DNA of 64,000 bases from Caulobacter sp. X (lineage in GTDB: Bacteria; Pseudomonadota; Alphaproteobacteria; Caulobacterales; Caulobacteraceae), in the NCBI RefSeq assembly GCF_002742635.1, contig NZ_PEGF01000001.1, forward strand, positions 682,001 through 746,000, given 5' to 3'. Positions 53,071 to 63,347 of the stretch are shown in pieces. Below the pieces are notes generated by a model. It ran no database searches and was not told the origin of the DNA. It saw nothing but the letters and a program-made list of their open reading frames with translations. The translations under genes and the position numbers were made by a program. Position 1 is the first letter of the stretch. Every line of letters begins with the position of its first letter.

Positions 53071-53538
53071 TTAGGCGTCGGCCGCGATCTTGGCGCTGAC
53101 GATCTTGCCCGGCTCCTTCGGCGGCTCGCCCTTGGGCAGAGCGTCGACATGCTCCATGCCTTCGACCACCTGACCCCAGACCGTGTACTGACCGTCCAGG
53201 AAGGTGGCGTCGTCGAACACGATGAAGAACTGGCTGTTGGCCGAGTTCGGATCGGGCGTCCGGGCCATCGAGCAAACGCCGCGCACGTGCGGCTCCTTGT
53301 TGAACTCGGCCTTCAGGTCCGGCTTGTCCGAACCGCCGCGGCCCGTGCCCGACGGATCGCCGCCCTGGGCCATGAAGCCCGGGATCACGCGGTGGAAGAC
53401 GACGCCGTCATAGAAGCCCTCGCGAACCAGTTCCTTGATCCGCTCGACGTGGCCAGGCGCCAGGTCCGGGCGCAGCTTGATGGTGACCGGACCGGTCTCC
53501 AGCGTCAGGATCAGGGTGTTTTCGAGGTCGGCCGACAT
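53071..53538 (-). CDS. Cyclophilin-type peptidyl-prolyl isomerase (cytoplasmic)
   Basis: 155-residue single-domain PpiB-like isomerase without signal peptide. Active-site segments are complete: DGVVFHRVIPGFMAQGGDPS, GTGRGGSDKPDLKAEFNKEP, GVCSMARTPDPNSANSQFFI and LDGQYTVWGQVVEGMEHVD. Conserved Arg, Phe, Met and Gln positions in FHRVI, GFMAQGGD and SQFFI are present. It is third of three cyclophilin genes in a row, 93 bp after the previous one. Confidence 0.95.
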   Translation of the reverse strand: MSADLENTLILTLETGPVTIKLRPDLAPGHVERIKELVREGFYDGVVFHRVIPGFMAQGGDPSGTGRGGSDKPDLKAEFNKEPHVRGVCSMARTPDPNSANSQFFIVFDDATFLDGQYTVWGQVVEGMEHVDALPKGEPPKEPGKIVSAKIAADA

Positions 53539-53631
53539 GGTCTTCCCTTATGTGGCGAGTGATGCGACCGCGCTTCTAGCGCGGTTCAGGGCGCCCTGTG
53601 AACCAAGTCTTCGCGCGAAAACGATTGGAGC

Positions 53632-54474
53632 TCAGCGAACTTCCGCCGGCAGATCGAGGTCGCAGACAGAAAAGTCCGCACCTTTCAAAGCCCTCAGACG
53701 CTGAGTTTCCGCGGCGAACCACGGGCCCTTTGGGTCAATAAGCCGCACCTTGGGCCGTTCTGCCTCGGGAATATCCGACAGCAATCGGACCTTGAGCATT
53801 TGATCTTGCGGCGCGGGCACGGGTTCGCCGGTCTTGATGGCGCGCACCACGCTTAGTCCGCTGACCACGCGCCCGAAAGCCGTGTAGCGCTTGTCCAACG
53901 ACGGATAGGGCTGGCGCATCAGGAAGAACTGGCTGTTGGCCGAGTTGTTGTCTTCGTCCCGCGCCATGCCGACTACACCAGGGCAATAGGTCCCCCAGGC
54001 CGCGACCTTGTGGTCGCTGGTCACGTCGCTCCAGCTCCAGGCCTGACTGACGACCGGCAGGGCCTTCAGGTAGCCGACCTCAAGGCCGGCCGGCGCCGCC
54101 ATGGCCACGAACGGCGTCTCGGCGGTGCGGCGGAAGGTGAACTCGGCCTTGAGGTTTGGCTTGTCGGTCCCGCCCTCGCCCGTATTGGTCGGATCGCCCG
54201 TCTGGGCCATGAAACGATCGATGACCCGGAAGAAGGTCCGGCCATCATAGACGCCGGCTCGGGTCAGCTCCTGTAGCCGCGCGACATGGTTCGGCGCGAC
54301 TTCCGGGATCAGCTCGACCAGCACCCGGCCCTTGTTGGTGTCGATCACCAGGACCGTCTCGGGCGCCGGCGTGCGCCAATCCTTTTCCGACGGCTTGCTC
54401 GGCGTCGCCGCCATGGCGGCGCTCGAGGTGATCGTGAGAACAAGGCAAGGCAGCAGCGCGCGCGAGAGCGTCAT
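53632..54474 (-). CDS. Exported cyclophilin-type peptidyl-prolyl isomerase
   Basis: 280 residues with a signal peptide (LSRALLPCLVLTITSSAAMA). The cyclophilin core is VLVIDTNKGRVLVELIPEVA, YDGRTFFRVIDRFMAQTGDP, NTGEGGTDKPNLKAEFTFRR and DEDNNSANSQFFLMRQPYPS. An insert of about 40 residues after FTFRR and a C-terminal extension ending VCDLDLPAEVR are shared with the neighbour at 54476. A conserved Cys in YCPGVVGMAR and one in VCDLDLP could form a disulfide. The start lies one base from the neighbour's stop, so this is a tandem duplicate in one operon. It presumably folds envelope proteins. Confidence 0.92.
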   Translation of the reverse strand: MTLSRALLPCLVLTITSSAAMAATPSKPSEKDWRTPAPETVLVIDTNKGRVLVELIPEVAPNHVARLQELTRAGVYDGRTFFRVIDRFMAQTGDPTNTGEGGTDKPNLKAEFTFRRTAETPFVAMAAPAGLEVGYLKALPVVSQAWSWSDVTSDHKVAAWGTYCPGVVGMARDEDNNSANSQFFLMRQPYPSLDKRYTAFGRVVSGLSVVRAIKTGEPVPAPQDQMLKVRLLSDIPEAERPKVRLIDPKGPWFAAETQRLRALKGADFSVCDLDLPAEVR

Positions 54475-54475
54475 G

Positions 54476-55309
54476 TCATTTCACCTGCGCGGGGACGTCG
54501 AGATCACAATTGGTGAAGCTAGCGCCCAGTTCGGCCTGGCGTTTGGTCGCCAGCGCCTTGAAGGCGTCCGAACGGGTGTCCATCACCCGGACCGTCGGAC
54601 GCTTGTCGGCGGGCAGGTCGGCCAGCAGCTTGACGCTCAGCATCTTGTCCTGCGGATCGGGCACCGGCTCGCCGGTCTTGATGGCCCGGACGACATCCAG
54701 GCCCTGCAGCACGCGCCCGAAGGCGGTATAGGTCTTGTCCAGCGAGGCGTTGGCCTGACGCATGAAGAAGAACTGACTGTTGGCGCTGTCCGGATCGCCG
54801 GCGCGCGCCATGCCCAGGACGCCGGGGCAGAAGTTGCCCCAGGTGGCGACCTTGCGGTCAGCGGTCATCACGGCCAGGGCCGAGTTCTGGCTGGTCACGG
54901 GCAAGGCGTCGACCCAGCCCTGTTCGTTGCTGCCGACCTTGAAGCTGGCGCCCAGCGGCAAGTCCGCGCCACGGCGGAAGGTGAACTCGGCCGTCAGGTT
55001 CGGCTGGTCAGAGCCGCCCATGCCCGTGTTCTGCGGGTCGCCCGTCTGGGCCATGAAGTCGCTGATCACGCGGAAGAAGGTCAGGCCGTCGTAGAAGCCG
55101 CTCTTCACCAGGCTCCGGACGCGCTCCACATGGTTGGGCGCGGCCTGCGGATAGAGCTCGGCGATGATCCGGCCCTTGTTCGTCTCCACCACGATCACGT
55201 TGTTCGGATCGGGCGTACGCCAGTCCGAAGCGCTTTGGGCCGAAGCCGTCGTAGCGGAGGCCGTCACTGCGGCGAGCGCCAAGGCGGCGGCGGTCATGGC
55301 GAGCTTCAT
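54476..55309 (-). CDS. Exported cyclophilin-type peptidyl-prolyl isomerase
   Basis: 277 residues, paralogue of the gene at 53632. Signal peptide LAMTAAALALAAVTASATTA. Core segments: VIVVETNKGRIIAELYPQAA, YDGLTFFRVISDFMAQTGDP, NTGMGGSDQPNLTAEFTFRR, GDPDSANSQFFFMRQANASL and YTAFGRVLQGLDVVRAIKTG. It shares the mid-domain insert, the FCPGVLGMAR Cys, and the final NCDLDVPAQVK with its neighbour. It lies 108 bp downstream of coaD. Confidence 0.92.
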   Translation of the reverse strand: MKLAMTAAALALAAVTASATTASAQSASDWRTPDPNNVIVVETNKGRIIAELYPQAAPNHVERVRSLVKSGFYDGLTFFRVISDFMAQTGDPQNTGMGGSDQPNLTAEFTFRRGADLPLGASFKVGSNEQGWVDALPVTSQNSALAVMTADRKVATWGNFCPGVLGMARAGDPDSANSQFFFMRQANASLDKTYTAFGRVLQGLDVVRAIKTGEPVPDPQDKMLSVKLLADLPADKRPTVRVMDTRSDAFKALATKRQAELGASFTNCDLDVPAQVK

Positions 55310-55417
55310 CGATTACCCCGAACAGACTAGGTCATGGCCGGCGTAGAACGACACGGCCTCCCCGACAAGTGCGAGAGACCTTGAACCGCAGGATTCCGGC
55401 TGCTTCGGGGCGAAGGA

Positions 55418-55909
55418 TCAGCCCCGTCCGACCTTGGTCAGCAATTGCTGAGCGACGCCGCCGGGGACGAACTTGGAGATGTCGCCGCCCAGGGTGGCGA
55501 TCTCCTTGACCAGCCGCGATGCGATCGCCTGGTGGCGCGGGTCGGCCATCAGGAAGACGGTCTCGATCTCGCGATCCAGCTGCTGGTTCATCGCCGTCAT
55601 CTGGAATTCGTACTCGAAGTCGGCCACGGCCCGCAGGCCGCGCACGATCATCTGGGCGTTCACATCCCGGGCGAAGTGCATCAGCAGGCTTTCGAACGGC
55701 CGGACCTCGATCTCGGCGATCTTGGTCAGGTGCGCCGTCTCGCGCTCCAGAATGGCGACCCGCTCTTCCAGCGAGAACAGCGGTCCCTTGCCGATATTCA
55801 CGGCGACGCCGATGACCAGCTTGTCGACCAGCTTCACGGCCCGACCGATGATGTCGAGATGACCGTTGGTGACCGGATCGAAAGTTCCGGGATAAAGCCC
55901 GACCCGCAT
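55418..55909 (-). CDS. coaD: Phosphopantetheine adenylyltransferase
   Basis: Makes dephospho-CoA from 4'-phosphopantetheine and ATP in coenzyme A synthesis. About 163 residues from ATG 55909 (MRVGLYPGTFDPVTNGHLDI), with a G-rich ribosome site; a frame eight codons longer is less likely. The nucleotidyltransferase signature is TFDPVTNGHLDIIGRA, the substrate site VRPFESLLMHFARDVNAQMI, and the C-terminal ATP-binding motif is in HQAIASRLVKEIATLGGDIS. It follows gyrA by 28 bp on the same strand. Confidence 0.97.
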   Translation of the reverse strand: MRVGLYPGTFDPVTNGHLDIIGRAVKLVDKLVIGVAVNIGKGPLFSLEERVAILERETAHLTKIAEIEVRPFESLLMHFARDVNAQMIVRGLRAVADFEYEFQMTAMNQQLDREIETVFLMADPRHQAIASRLVKEIATLGGDISKFVPGGVAQQLLTKVGRG

Positions 55910-55937
55910 GCAACCCCCTACGCTACGGGACAAGGGG

Positions 55938-58694
<2,757 letters not shown>

Positions 58695-58819
58695 GGGAAT
58701 TTTTCGCCGTCAGAATCGGACACGGAACTGTCGGAAACTGTTAGCATTCCAATGGGGCCGACGCCACCTTTCCGGGCGCTTCGTCCCCAGTCCCCGCGTG
58801 TTCAGAAGGAAACCCCGTC

Positions 58820-59344
58820 ATGCGCTGCCTCACCCTCGCGACGACCCTGGGCCTCGCCGCCCTGATCACCGCCGCTCCGGCCCTGGCCCAGACCGCCGCG
58901 ACCGCCCAGGTTAAGGGCGGCGACGGCAAGGATCTGGGCGTCGTCGCCCTGACGGAGGCCCCGCATGGCGTGCTGCTGAAGCTGGAACTGAAGGGCCTGA
59001 CGCCTGGCTGGCATGCGGTGCACTTCCACGAGAAGGGCGACTGCGGAACGCCCGACTTCAAGTCGGCCGGCGCCCACGTCCACACGGCCGCCACGACGGT
59101 TCACGGCCTGCTGAACCCAGACGCCAACGACAACGGCGACCTGCCGAACATCTTCGCGAACGCCGATGGCTCGGCTACGGCGGAGGTCTACTCGACGCTC
59201 GTCTCGCTGAAGGGCGCTGGCGGGCGCCCCGCCCTGCTGGACGCCGACGGCTCGGCCATCGTCGTCCACGCCAGTCCCGACGACCACAAGACCCAGCCGA
59301 TCGGCGGCGCCGGCGCGCGCGCGGCTTGCGGCGTGATCAAGTAG
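58820..59344 (+). CDS. sodC: Periplasmic Cu/Zn superoxide dismutase
   Basis: Converts superoxide to peroxide and oxygen in the periplasm. 174 residues with a signal peptide (MRCLTLATTLGLAALITAAP, ending ALAQT). Copper ligands are in GWHAVHFHEKGDCG, zinc and bridging His in SAGAHVHTAATTVHGLLNP, and the C-terminal VVHASPDDHKTQPIGGAGAR with CGVIK carries the last copper His and the Arg and Cys typical of the active site. It is divergent from gyrA, with 125 bp between, and followed by a hairpin. Confidence 0.95.
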   Translation: MRCLTLATTLGLAALITAAPALAQTAATAQVKGGDGKDLGVVALTEAPHGVLLKLELKGLTPGWHAVHFHEKGDCGTPDFKSAGAHVHTAATTVHGLLNPDANDNGDLPNIFANADGSATAEVYSTLVSLKGAGGRPALLDADGSAIVVHASPDDHKTQPIGGAGARAACGVIK

Positions 59345-59353
59345 TCGATTAGC

Positions 59354-59381
59354 TCCCGCCGAGACTCACCCCTCGGCGGGA
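59354..59381 (+). terminator. Hairpin after sodC overlapping the next ribosome site
   Basis: TCCCGCCGAG, eight-base loop, CTCGGCGGGA: a perfect 10-bp stem 10 bp after the sodC stop. No T-tract follows. Its right arm contains the only G-rich sequence before the ATG at 59388, so it could attenuate transcription or mask that ribosome site. Confidence 0.5.
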
Positions 59382-59387
59382 AACCCC

Positions 59388-59912
59388 ATGCGTATCTGGC
59401 GACTGTCGATCCTAGCTCTGCTGCTCGCCGCGACCGCGGCCTGCGACGGCTCCAAGCATGATCGCAAGGCCGAGGCCCCGCCCCTTCCGCCGGCCCAGAC
59501 GGCGCCCGCCACTCCGCCGCAACCCGCCGCCCAGCCCACCGAGCTGGTCTCGCTGGCCTGGCGGCCGGCCAACGCCAACCAGAACCTTCAGGCCTTCGAT
59601 CTCGAGGTTTCCGGCCTAGACGTGCTGGCCGTCTGCCACGTGCCGCCTGGCTGGACGATCAACGCCACCGGCGCGGGAGAGGGCGTGACCGAGCTAAAAG
59701 GCCAAGCCACGGTCGGCGCGGCCTATGTCAGCCTCGACGACATGCAGGACATCGCGGGCCTGTTCCTCGTGCGCGCCCGCCCGAGCGAAACCTTCGCGGT
59801 CCGGGGCGGTATCACCATGGGGACCTATGGCGGCGATCAGACCGAGATCCCGGCCTCGACCGCCCTGCTCCGCCGCGAAGCCGCCGATCGCTGCCCGCCG
59901 CCGAAGGACTAG
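59388..59912 (+). CDS. Predicted lipoprotein of unknown function
   Basis: 174 residues with lipoprotein signal MRIWRLSILALLLAATAACD (lipobox TAAC, Cys19), then a Pro/Ala-rich linker (EAPPLPPAQTAPATPPQPAA). A compact beta-type domain of about 120 residues follows, with FDLEVSGLDVLAVCHVPPGW and TELKGQATVGAAYVSLDDMQ. One Cys in VCHVPPGW and one in RCPPPKD may pair. No domain recognised. It sits 43 bp downstream of sodC on the same strand and its stop overlaps the convergent EamA stop by three bases. Confidence 0.75.
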   Translation: MRIWRLSILALLLAATAACDGSKHDRKAEAPPLPPAQTAPATPPQPAAQPTELVSLAWRPANANQNLQAFDLEVSGLDVLAVCHVPPGWTINATGAGEGVTELKGQATVGAAYVSLDDMQDIAGLFLVRARPSETFAVRGGITMGTYGGDQTEIPASTALLRREAADRCPPPKD

Positions 59913-60814
59913 GCCGCCTCGGCCAGAGCCTCTTCGGCCTTAATCCGCTTTTCGGTCATCGCGACCAAGGCGACGCCAACCATGGTCGCGCCGCCGCCGA
60001 TCAGCAGTTGCGGCGTCAGTTGGTCGCCGAGAAACAGAATGCCGATCGTGCACGAGACCAGCGGCGTCAGCAGGAAATAGGGCGTCACCCGGCCGGCCTC
60101 CCGACGCTGGACCAGCCAGAACAGCAACGCGCTAGCCCCCACCGTCGAGACCACGGCTGCGAACAGCACCGCCGCCCAGGCGATCGGCGGCGCGGCTTGG
60201 ATCCGTTCGACCTGACCGGTCTCGAAGACGAACGACATCGTCAGCAGCACCGGCGCGGCCACGAGAGCGGTCATCCCCTGCATCTTCAGCGGCTTGATGC
60301 CGGGCGTCTTGCGCACCAGCACGGTGGCTACGGCCCAGCAGGCCCCGGCGAAGACGATCAGCGCAAGGGCCGGCAGATCGCCCGCCCCATGAGGATCCAA
60401 GCTCATCCACGCCACGCCGACGAAGGCGATCACAAGACCAATCACCGCCGGCGGACGCATGCTCTCGCCCAGCATCCGCCAGGCAAAGATGGCCGTGAAC
60501 GGAATCCAAAGTTGGCTGGCCACCACCAGCGGGCTCAGCGCCTTAGCCATGCTGAAGGCGACATAGATGATCCCGAAATGGATCGGCCCGGTCAGTAGGA
60601 CGATCGCCAGCACCTTGCGCGGCTCGGGAAACGGCGGCCGGATGAACGGAAACAGGAAGGCCAGCGCAACCAGGAACCGCAGGCCGCCCATCAGCATCGG
60701 CGGCAGGTACAGCGTCGCCACCTTGGCGGCGGCGTTGTTGATCCCCCAGGTCAGGATGATCGCCAGGATGGCGAGATATTCCAGGCCGGTCAGGGGGGAG
60801 GACTTGGCGGACAT
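59909..60814 (-). CDS. EamA/DMT-family transporter
   Basis: About 301 residues with ten hydrophobic helices, two EamA repeats. Segments include LAILAIILTWGINNAAAKVA, FLVALAFLFPFIRPPFPEPR, VIGLVIAFVGVAWMSL, WAAVLFAAVVSTVGASALLF and LLIGGGATMVGVALVAM. I start at ATG 60814; the frame from 60850 adds Gly-rich residues of no coding character. DMT exporters carry metabolites or amino acids; the substrate here is unknown. It lies between a lipoprotein gene (convergent) and bioA (same strand, 43 bp upstream). Confidence 0.85.
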   Translation of the reverse strand: MSAKSSPLTGLEYLAILAIILTWGINNAAAKVATLYLPPMLMGGLRFLVALAFLFPFIRPPFPEPRKVLAIVLLTGPIHFGIIYVAFSMAKALSPLVVASQLWIPFTAIFAWRMLGESMRPPAVIGLVIAFVGVAWMSLDPHGAGDLPALALIVFAGACWAVATVLVRKTPGIKPLKMQGMTALVAAPVLLTMSFVFETGQVERIQAAPPIAWAAVLFAAVVSTVGASALLFWLVQRREAGRVTPYFLLTPLVSCTIGILFLGDQLTPQLLIGGGATMVGVALVAMTEKRIKAEEALAEAA

Positions 60815-60857
60815 GGCCCCGCTTGGACCAGACCCGCCGCCCCGGGTCAATCGCGGC

Positions 60858-62120
60858 TCAGGCGACGCCGACGACCTTACGGATGGCGAATGTCAGCAGG
60901 GCGAGGTCCTCGTCGGGCGTCGTAAAGGCGGGCGTCAGGTAGATCACCTTGCCCATCGGCCGGATCCAGACGCCGAGCTCGGCGAAGCGCGCGCAGAGGT
61001 CGCCGACCGCCACGGGCGCCTCGAACTCGACGACGCCGATCGCGCCCAGGGTCCGGACATCGACGACGCCTCTGCCCTCTCGGCACGGCTGGAGGCCTTC
61101 GGCGAGCGCCGCGCCGACCCGCGCGACGTTCTTCACCCACCTCCCATCCTCGAACAGGTCCAGCGAGGCGTTGGCGGCCGCGCAGGCCAGCGGATTGGCC
61201 ATATAGGTCGGACCGTGCATCAGCGCCGCGCCAGGATCGTCCGACCAGAAAGCTTCGAAGACCTTGCGCGAGGCCACGGCGGCCGACAGCGGCAGCGTCC
61301 CGCCTGTCAGGGCCTTGGACAGGGTGATGATATCGGGCTCGACGCCCGCGGCCTGCATGGCGAACAGGGTCCCGGTGCGGCCGAAGCCTGTGAAGATCTC
61401 GTCAAAGATCAGCAGGACACCGTGCTTGTCGGCCAGCCGGCGTAAGGTCCGCAGGACATCCGGCGAGTGCAGAAGCATGCCGCCCGCCCCCTGCACCAGC
61501 GGCTCGATCAGGATCGCCGCGATCTCGCCCCCGCGCGCCGCGAGCAGCGCGTCCAGCGCCGTCTCGCTGTCGGCGTCGCGTGGCAGGTCGGCGATCACCT
61601 GGGCGGGCATGACGCCTGCGAACAGGCTGTGCATCCCCTCCTCCGGATCGCAGACCGTCATCGTCGCCAGGGTGTCGCCGTGATAGCCGCCCCGGAAGGC
61701 CAGAAACTTGGTCCGCCCCTTCACGCCGCGATTGATGTGAAACTGCAGCGCCATCTTCATGGCGATCTCGACCGAGACCGAACCGCTCTCGGCGAAGAAG
61801 ACGTGGTTCAGGTCGCCGGGCAGCATCCGCGCCAAGCGCTCGGCCAATCGATACGCGGGCTCCTGCGCCAGTCCGCCGAACATCACGTGCGGCATCCGCT
61901 CGATCTGGACGCGTAGAGCCTCGGCGATGTGGGGATGGTTGTAGCCGTGGCAGGCCGTCCACCACGAGGCCAGGCCGTCGACCAGCTCGCGACCATCCGC
62001 CAGGACCAACCGGGACCTATGCGTCGCCACAACCGGCAGCGGCGGTCGCGCGGTCTTCATCTGGCAATAGGGCCGCCAGACATGAGGGGCGCCAGCGGTC
62101 AGCCAGTCGGGATCGGTCAT
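60858..62120 (-). CDS. bioA: Adenosylmethionine-8-amino-7-oxononanoate aminotransferase
   Basis: PLP enzyme making 7,8-diaminopelargonate from KAPA with SAM as amino donor. About 420 residues from ATG 62120; a frame extending to 62822 runs antisense through bioF and is spurious. Blocks: HVWRPYCQMKTARPPLPVVA, LVDGLASWWTACHGYNHPHI, FFAESGSVSVEIAMKMALQF, FRGGYHGDTLATMTVCDPEE and LLIFDEIFTGFGRTGTLFAM. The PLP Lys is in DIITLSKALTGGTLPLSAAV, and GPTYMANPLACAAANASLDL follows. Divergent from bioF-bioD, 72 bp apart. Confidence 0.97.
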   Translation of the reverse strand: MTDPDWLTAGAPHVWRPYCQMKTARPPLPVVATHRSRLVLADGRELVDGLASWWTACHGYNHPHIAEALRVQIERMPHVMFGGLAQEPAYRLAERLARMLPGDLNHVFFAESGSVSVEIAMKMALQFHINRGVKGRTKFLAFRGGYHGDTLATMTVCDPEEGMHSLFAGVMPAQVIADLPRDADSETALDALLAARGGEIAAILIEPLVQGAGGMLLHSPDVLRTLRRLADKHGVLLIFDEIFTGFGRTGTLFAMQAAGVEPDIITLSKALTGGTLPLSAAVASRKVFEAFWSDDPGAALMHGPTYMANPLACAAANASLDLFEDGRWVKNVARVGAALAEGLQPCREGRGVVDVRTLGAIGVVEFEAPVAVGDLCARFAELGVWIRPMGKVIYLTPAFTTPDEDLALLTFAIRKVVGVA

Positions 62121-62124
62121 GACG

Positions 62125-62189
62125 GTTTCCGTTTGCGGACTCGGGGCGCCTTGCCTATTCCCGCCCACCAGCCACGGCAAACGGGAAAC
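62125..62189. promoter_or_regulatory. Inverted leader repeats in the bioA/bioF divergent region
   Basis: GTTTCCGTTTGC (62125-62136) and GCAAACGGGAAAC (62177-62189) form an inverted pair about 40 bp apart. Read in gene direction, both genes carry GCAAACGG exactly 8 bases before the ATG; 13 of 16 leader bases match. This may be an operator, a translational control element, or simply a shared ribosome-site context. Confidence 0.5.
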
Positions 62190-62192
62190 GAC

Positions 62193-63347
62193 ATGCAAAG
62201 CCTCGACGCCTTCGCCGGCGGCAAGCTGGCGGCCCTGGAAGCCAAGAGCCTGCGGCGCTGGCTGAAACCCACCCGCCGCCACGACGGCGCCGTGGTCGAG
62301 CGCGACGGACGGCGACTGATCTCGTTCTCCTGCAACGACTATCTGGGCCTGTCGCAACACCCCCAGGTGCGCGCGGCGGCGGCCGAGGCGGCGCTGAACT
62401 ACGGCGCGGGCGCGGCGGCCTCGCGCCTGGTGACCGGCGACCATCCGCTGCTGGGAGACCTCGAAAAGCGCTTGGCGCGCCTTAAGGGGACCGAAGCGGC
62501 CTGCGTGTTCGGTTCGGGCTATCTGGCCAACACCGGCGTGATCCCGACGCTGGTCGGGCCTGGCGACGTCGTGCTGATCGACGCCCTGGCCCACGCCTGC
62601 ATCTGGGCCGGCGCGCAGCTGTCCGGCGCCAAGATCGTCAAGTTCGCCCACAACGACGTCGCCGACCTGGAGCGCCTGCTGCAGGTCGAACGCCCCCTCG
62701 CCCGCCATGCTCTGGTGGCGACCGATGGCGTGTTCTCGATGGATGGCGACATCGCGCCGCTGGACCAGCTTGCCGAGCTCTGCGCGCGCCACGACGCCTG
62801 GCTGTTCAGCGACGACGCGCACGGGGTCGGCGTCCTGGCCGAAGGCCGCGGCTCGGCCGCTCTGTTTCCCGAGGCCAAGATCCCGCTGCAGATGGGCACG
62901 CTGTCCAAGGCCCTGGGCTCTTACGGCGGCTATCTCTGCGGTTCGCAGGGCGTCGTCGACCTCCTGAAGACCCGCGCCCGCACCCTGGTCTACGCCACGA
63001 GCCTGCCGCCCGCCTCGGCCGCCGCCGCCCTGACCGCGCTCGACATCATCGAGACCCAGCCAAAGCTCACCGCGCAGCCACTGGCCAAGGCGCGGCTGTT
63101 CACCCAGCGGCTAGGCTTGCCAGACGCGCGGAGCCCGATCGTTCCCGTCGTGCTCGGAACCGCCGACGCGGCCCTGGCCGCCTCGACCGCCCTGGAGGCG
63201 CAAGGCTTTCTGGTCGTGGCCATTCGTCCGCCGACCGTGCCAGAAGGCACGGCGCGGCTGCGCGTCGCCTTCAACGCCGCTCACGACGACGCCGACGTGG
63301 TCCGCCTCGCCGACGCCATCGCCGCGCTGCGAGGAGCCTCCGCATGA
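62193..63347 (+). CDS. bioF: 8-amino-7-oxononanoate synthase
   Basis: PLP enzyme condensing pimeloyl thioester with alanine to give KAPA. About 384 residues from ATG 62193 (MQSLDAFAGGKLAALEAKSL); the frame upstream to 61929 overlaps bioA. Blocks: LISFSCNDYLGLSQHPQVRA, YGAGAAASRLVTGDHPLLGD, LKGTEAACVFGSGYLANTGV and LFSDDAHGVGVLAEGRGSAA. The PLP Lys is in QMGTLSKALGSYGGYLCGSQ. Stop overlaps the bioD start by four bases. Confidence 0.97.
   Translation: MQSLDAFAGGKLAALEAKSLRRWLKPTRRHDGAVVERDGRRLISFSCNDYLGLSQHPQVRAAAAEAALNYGAGAAASRLVTGDHPLLGDLEKRLARLKGTEAACVFGSGYLANTGVIPTLVGPGDVVLIDALAHACIWAGAQLSGAKIVKFAHNDVADLERLLQVERPLARHALVATDGVFSMDGDIAPLDQLAELCARHDAWLFSDDAHGVGVLAEGRGSAALFPEAKIPLQMGTLSKALGSYGGYLCGSQGVVDLLKTRARTLVYATSLPPASAAAALTALDIIETQPKLTAQPLAKARLFTQRLGLPDARSPIVPVVLGTADAALAASTALEAQGFLVVAIRPPTVPEGTARLRVAFNAAHDDADVVRLADAIAALRGASA

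Noticed and set aside
60858..62822. 654-residue form of BioA
   Set aside because: The N-terminal extension is antisense of bioF; ATG 62120 matches normal BioA length.
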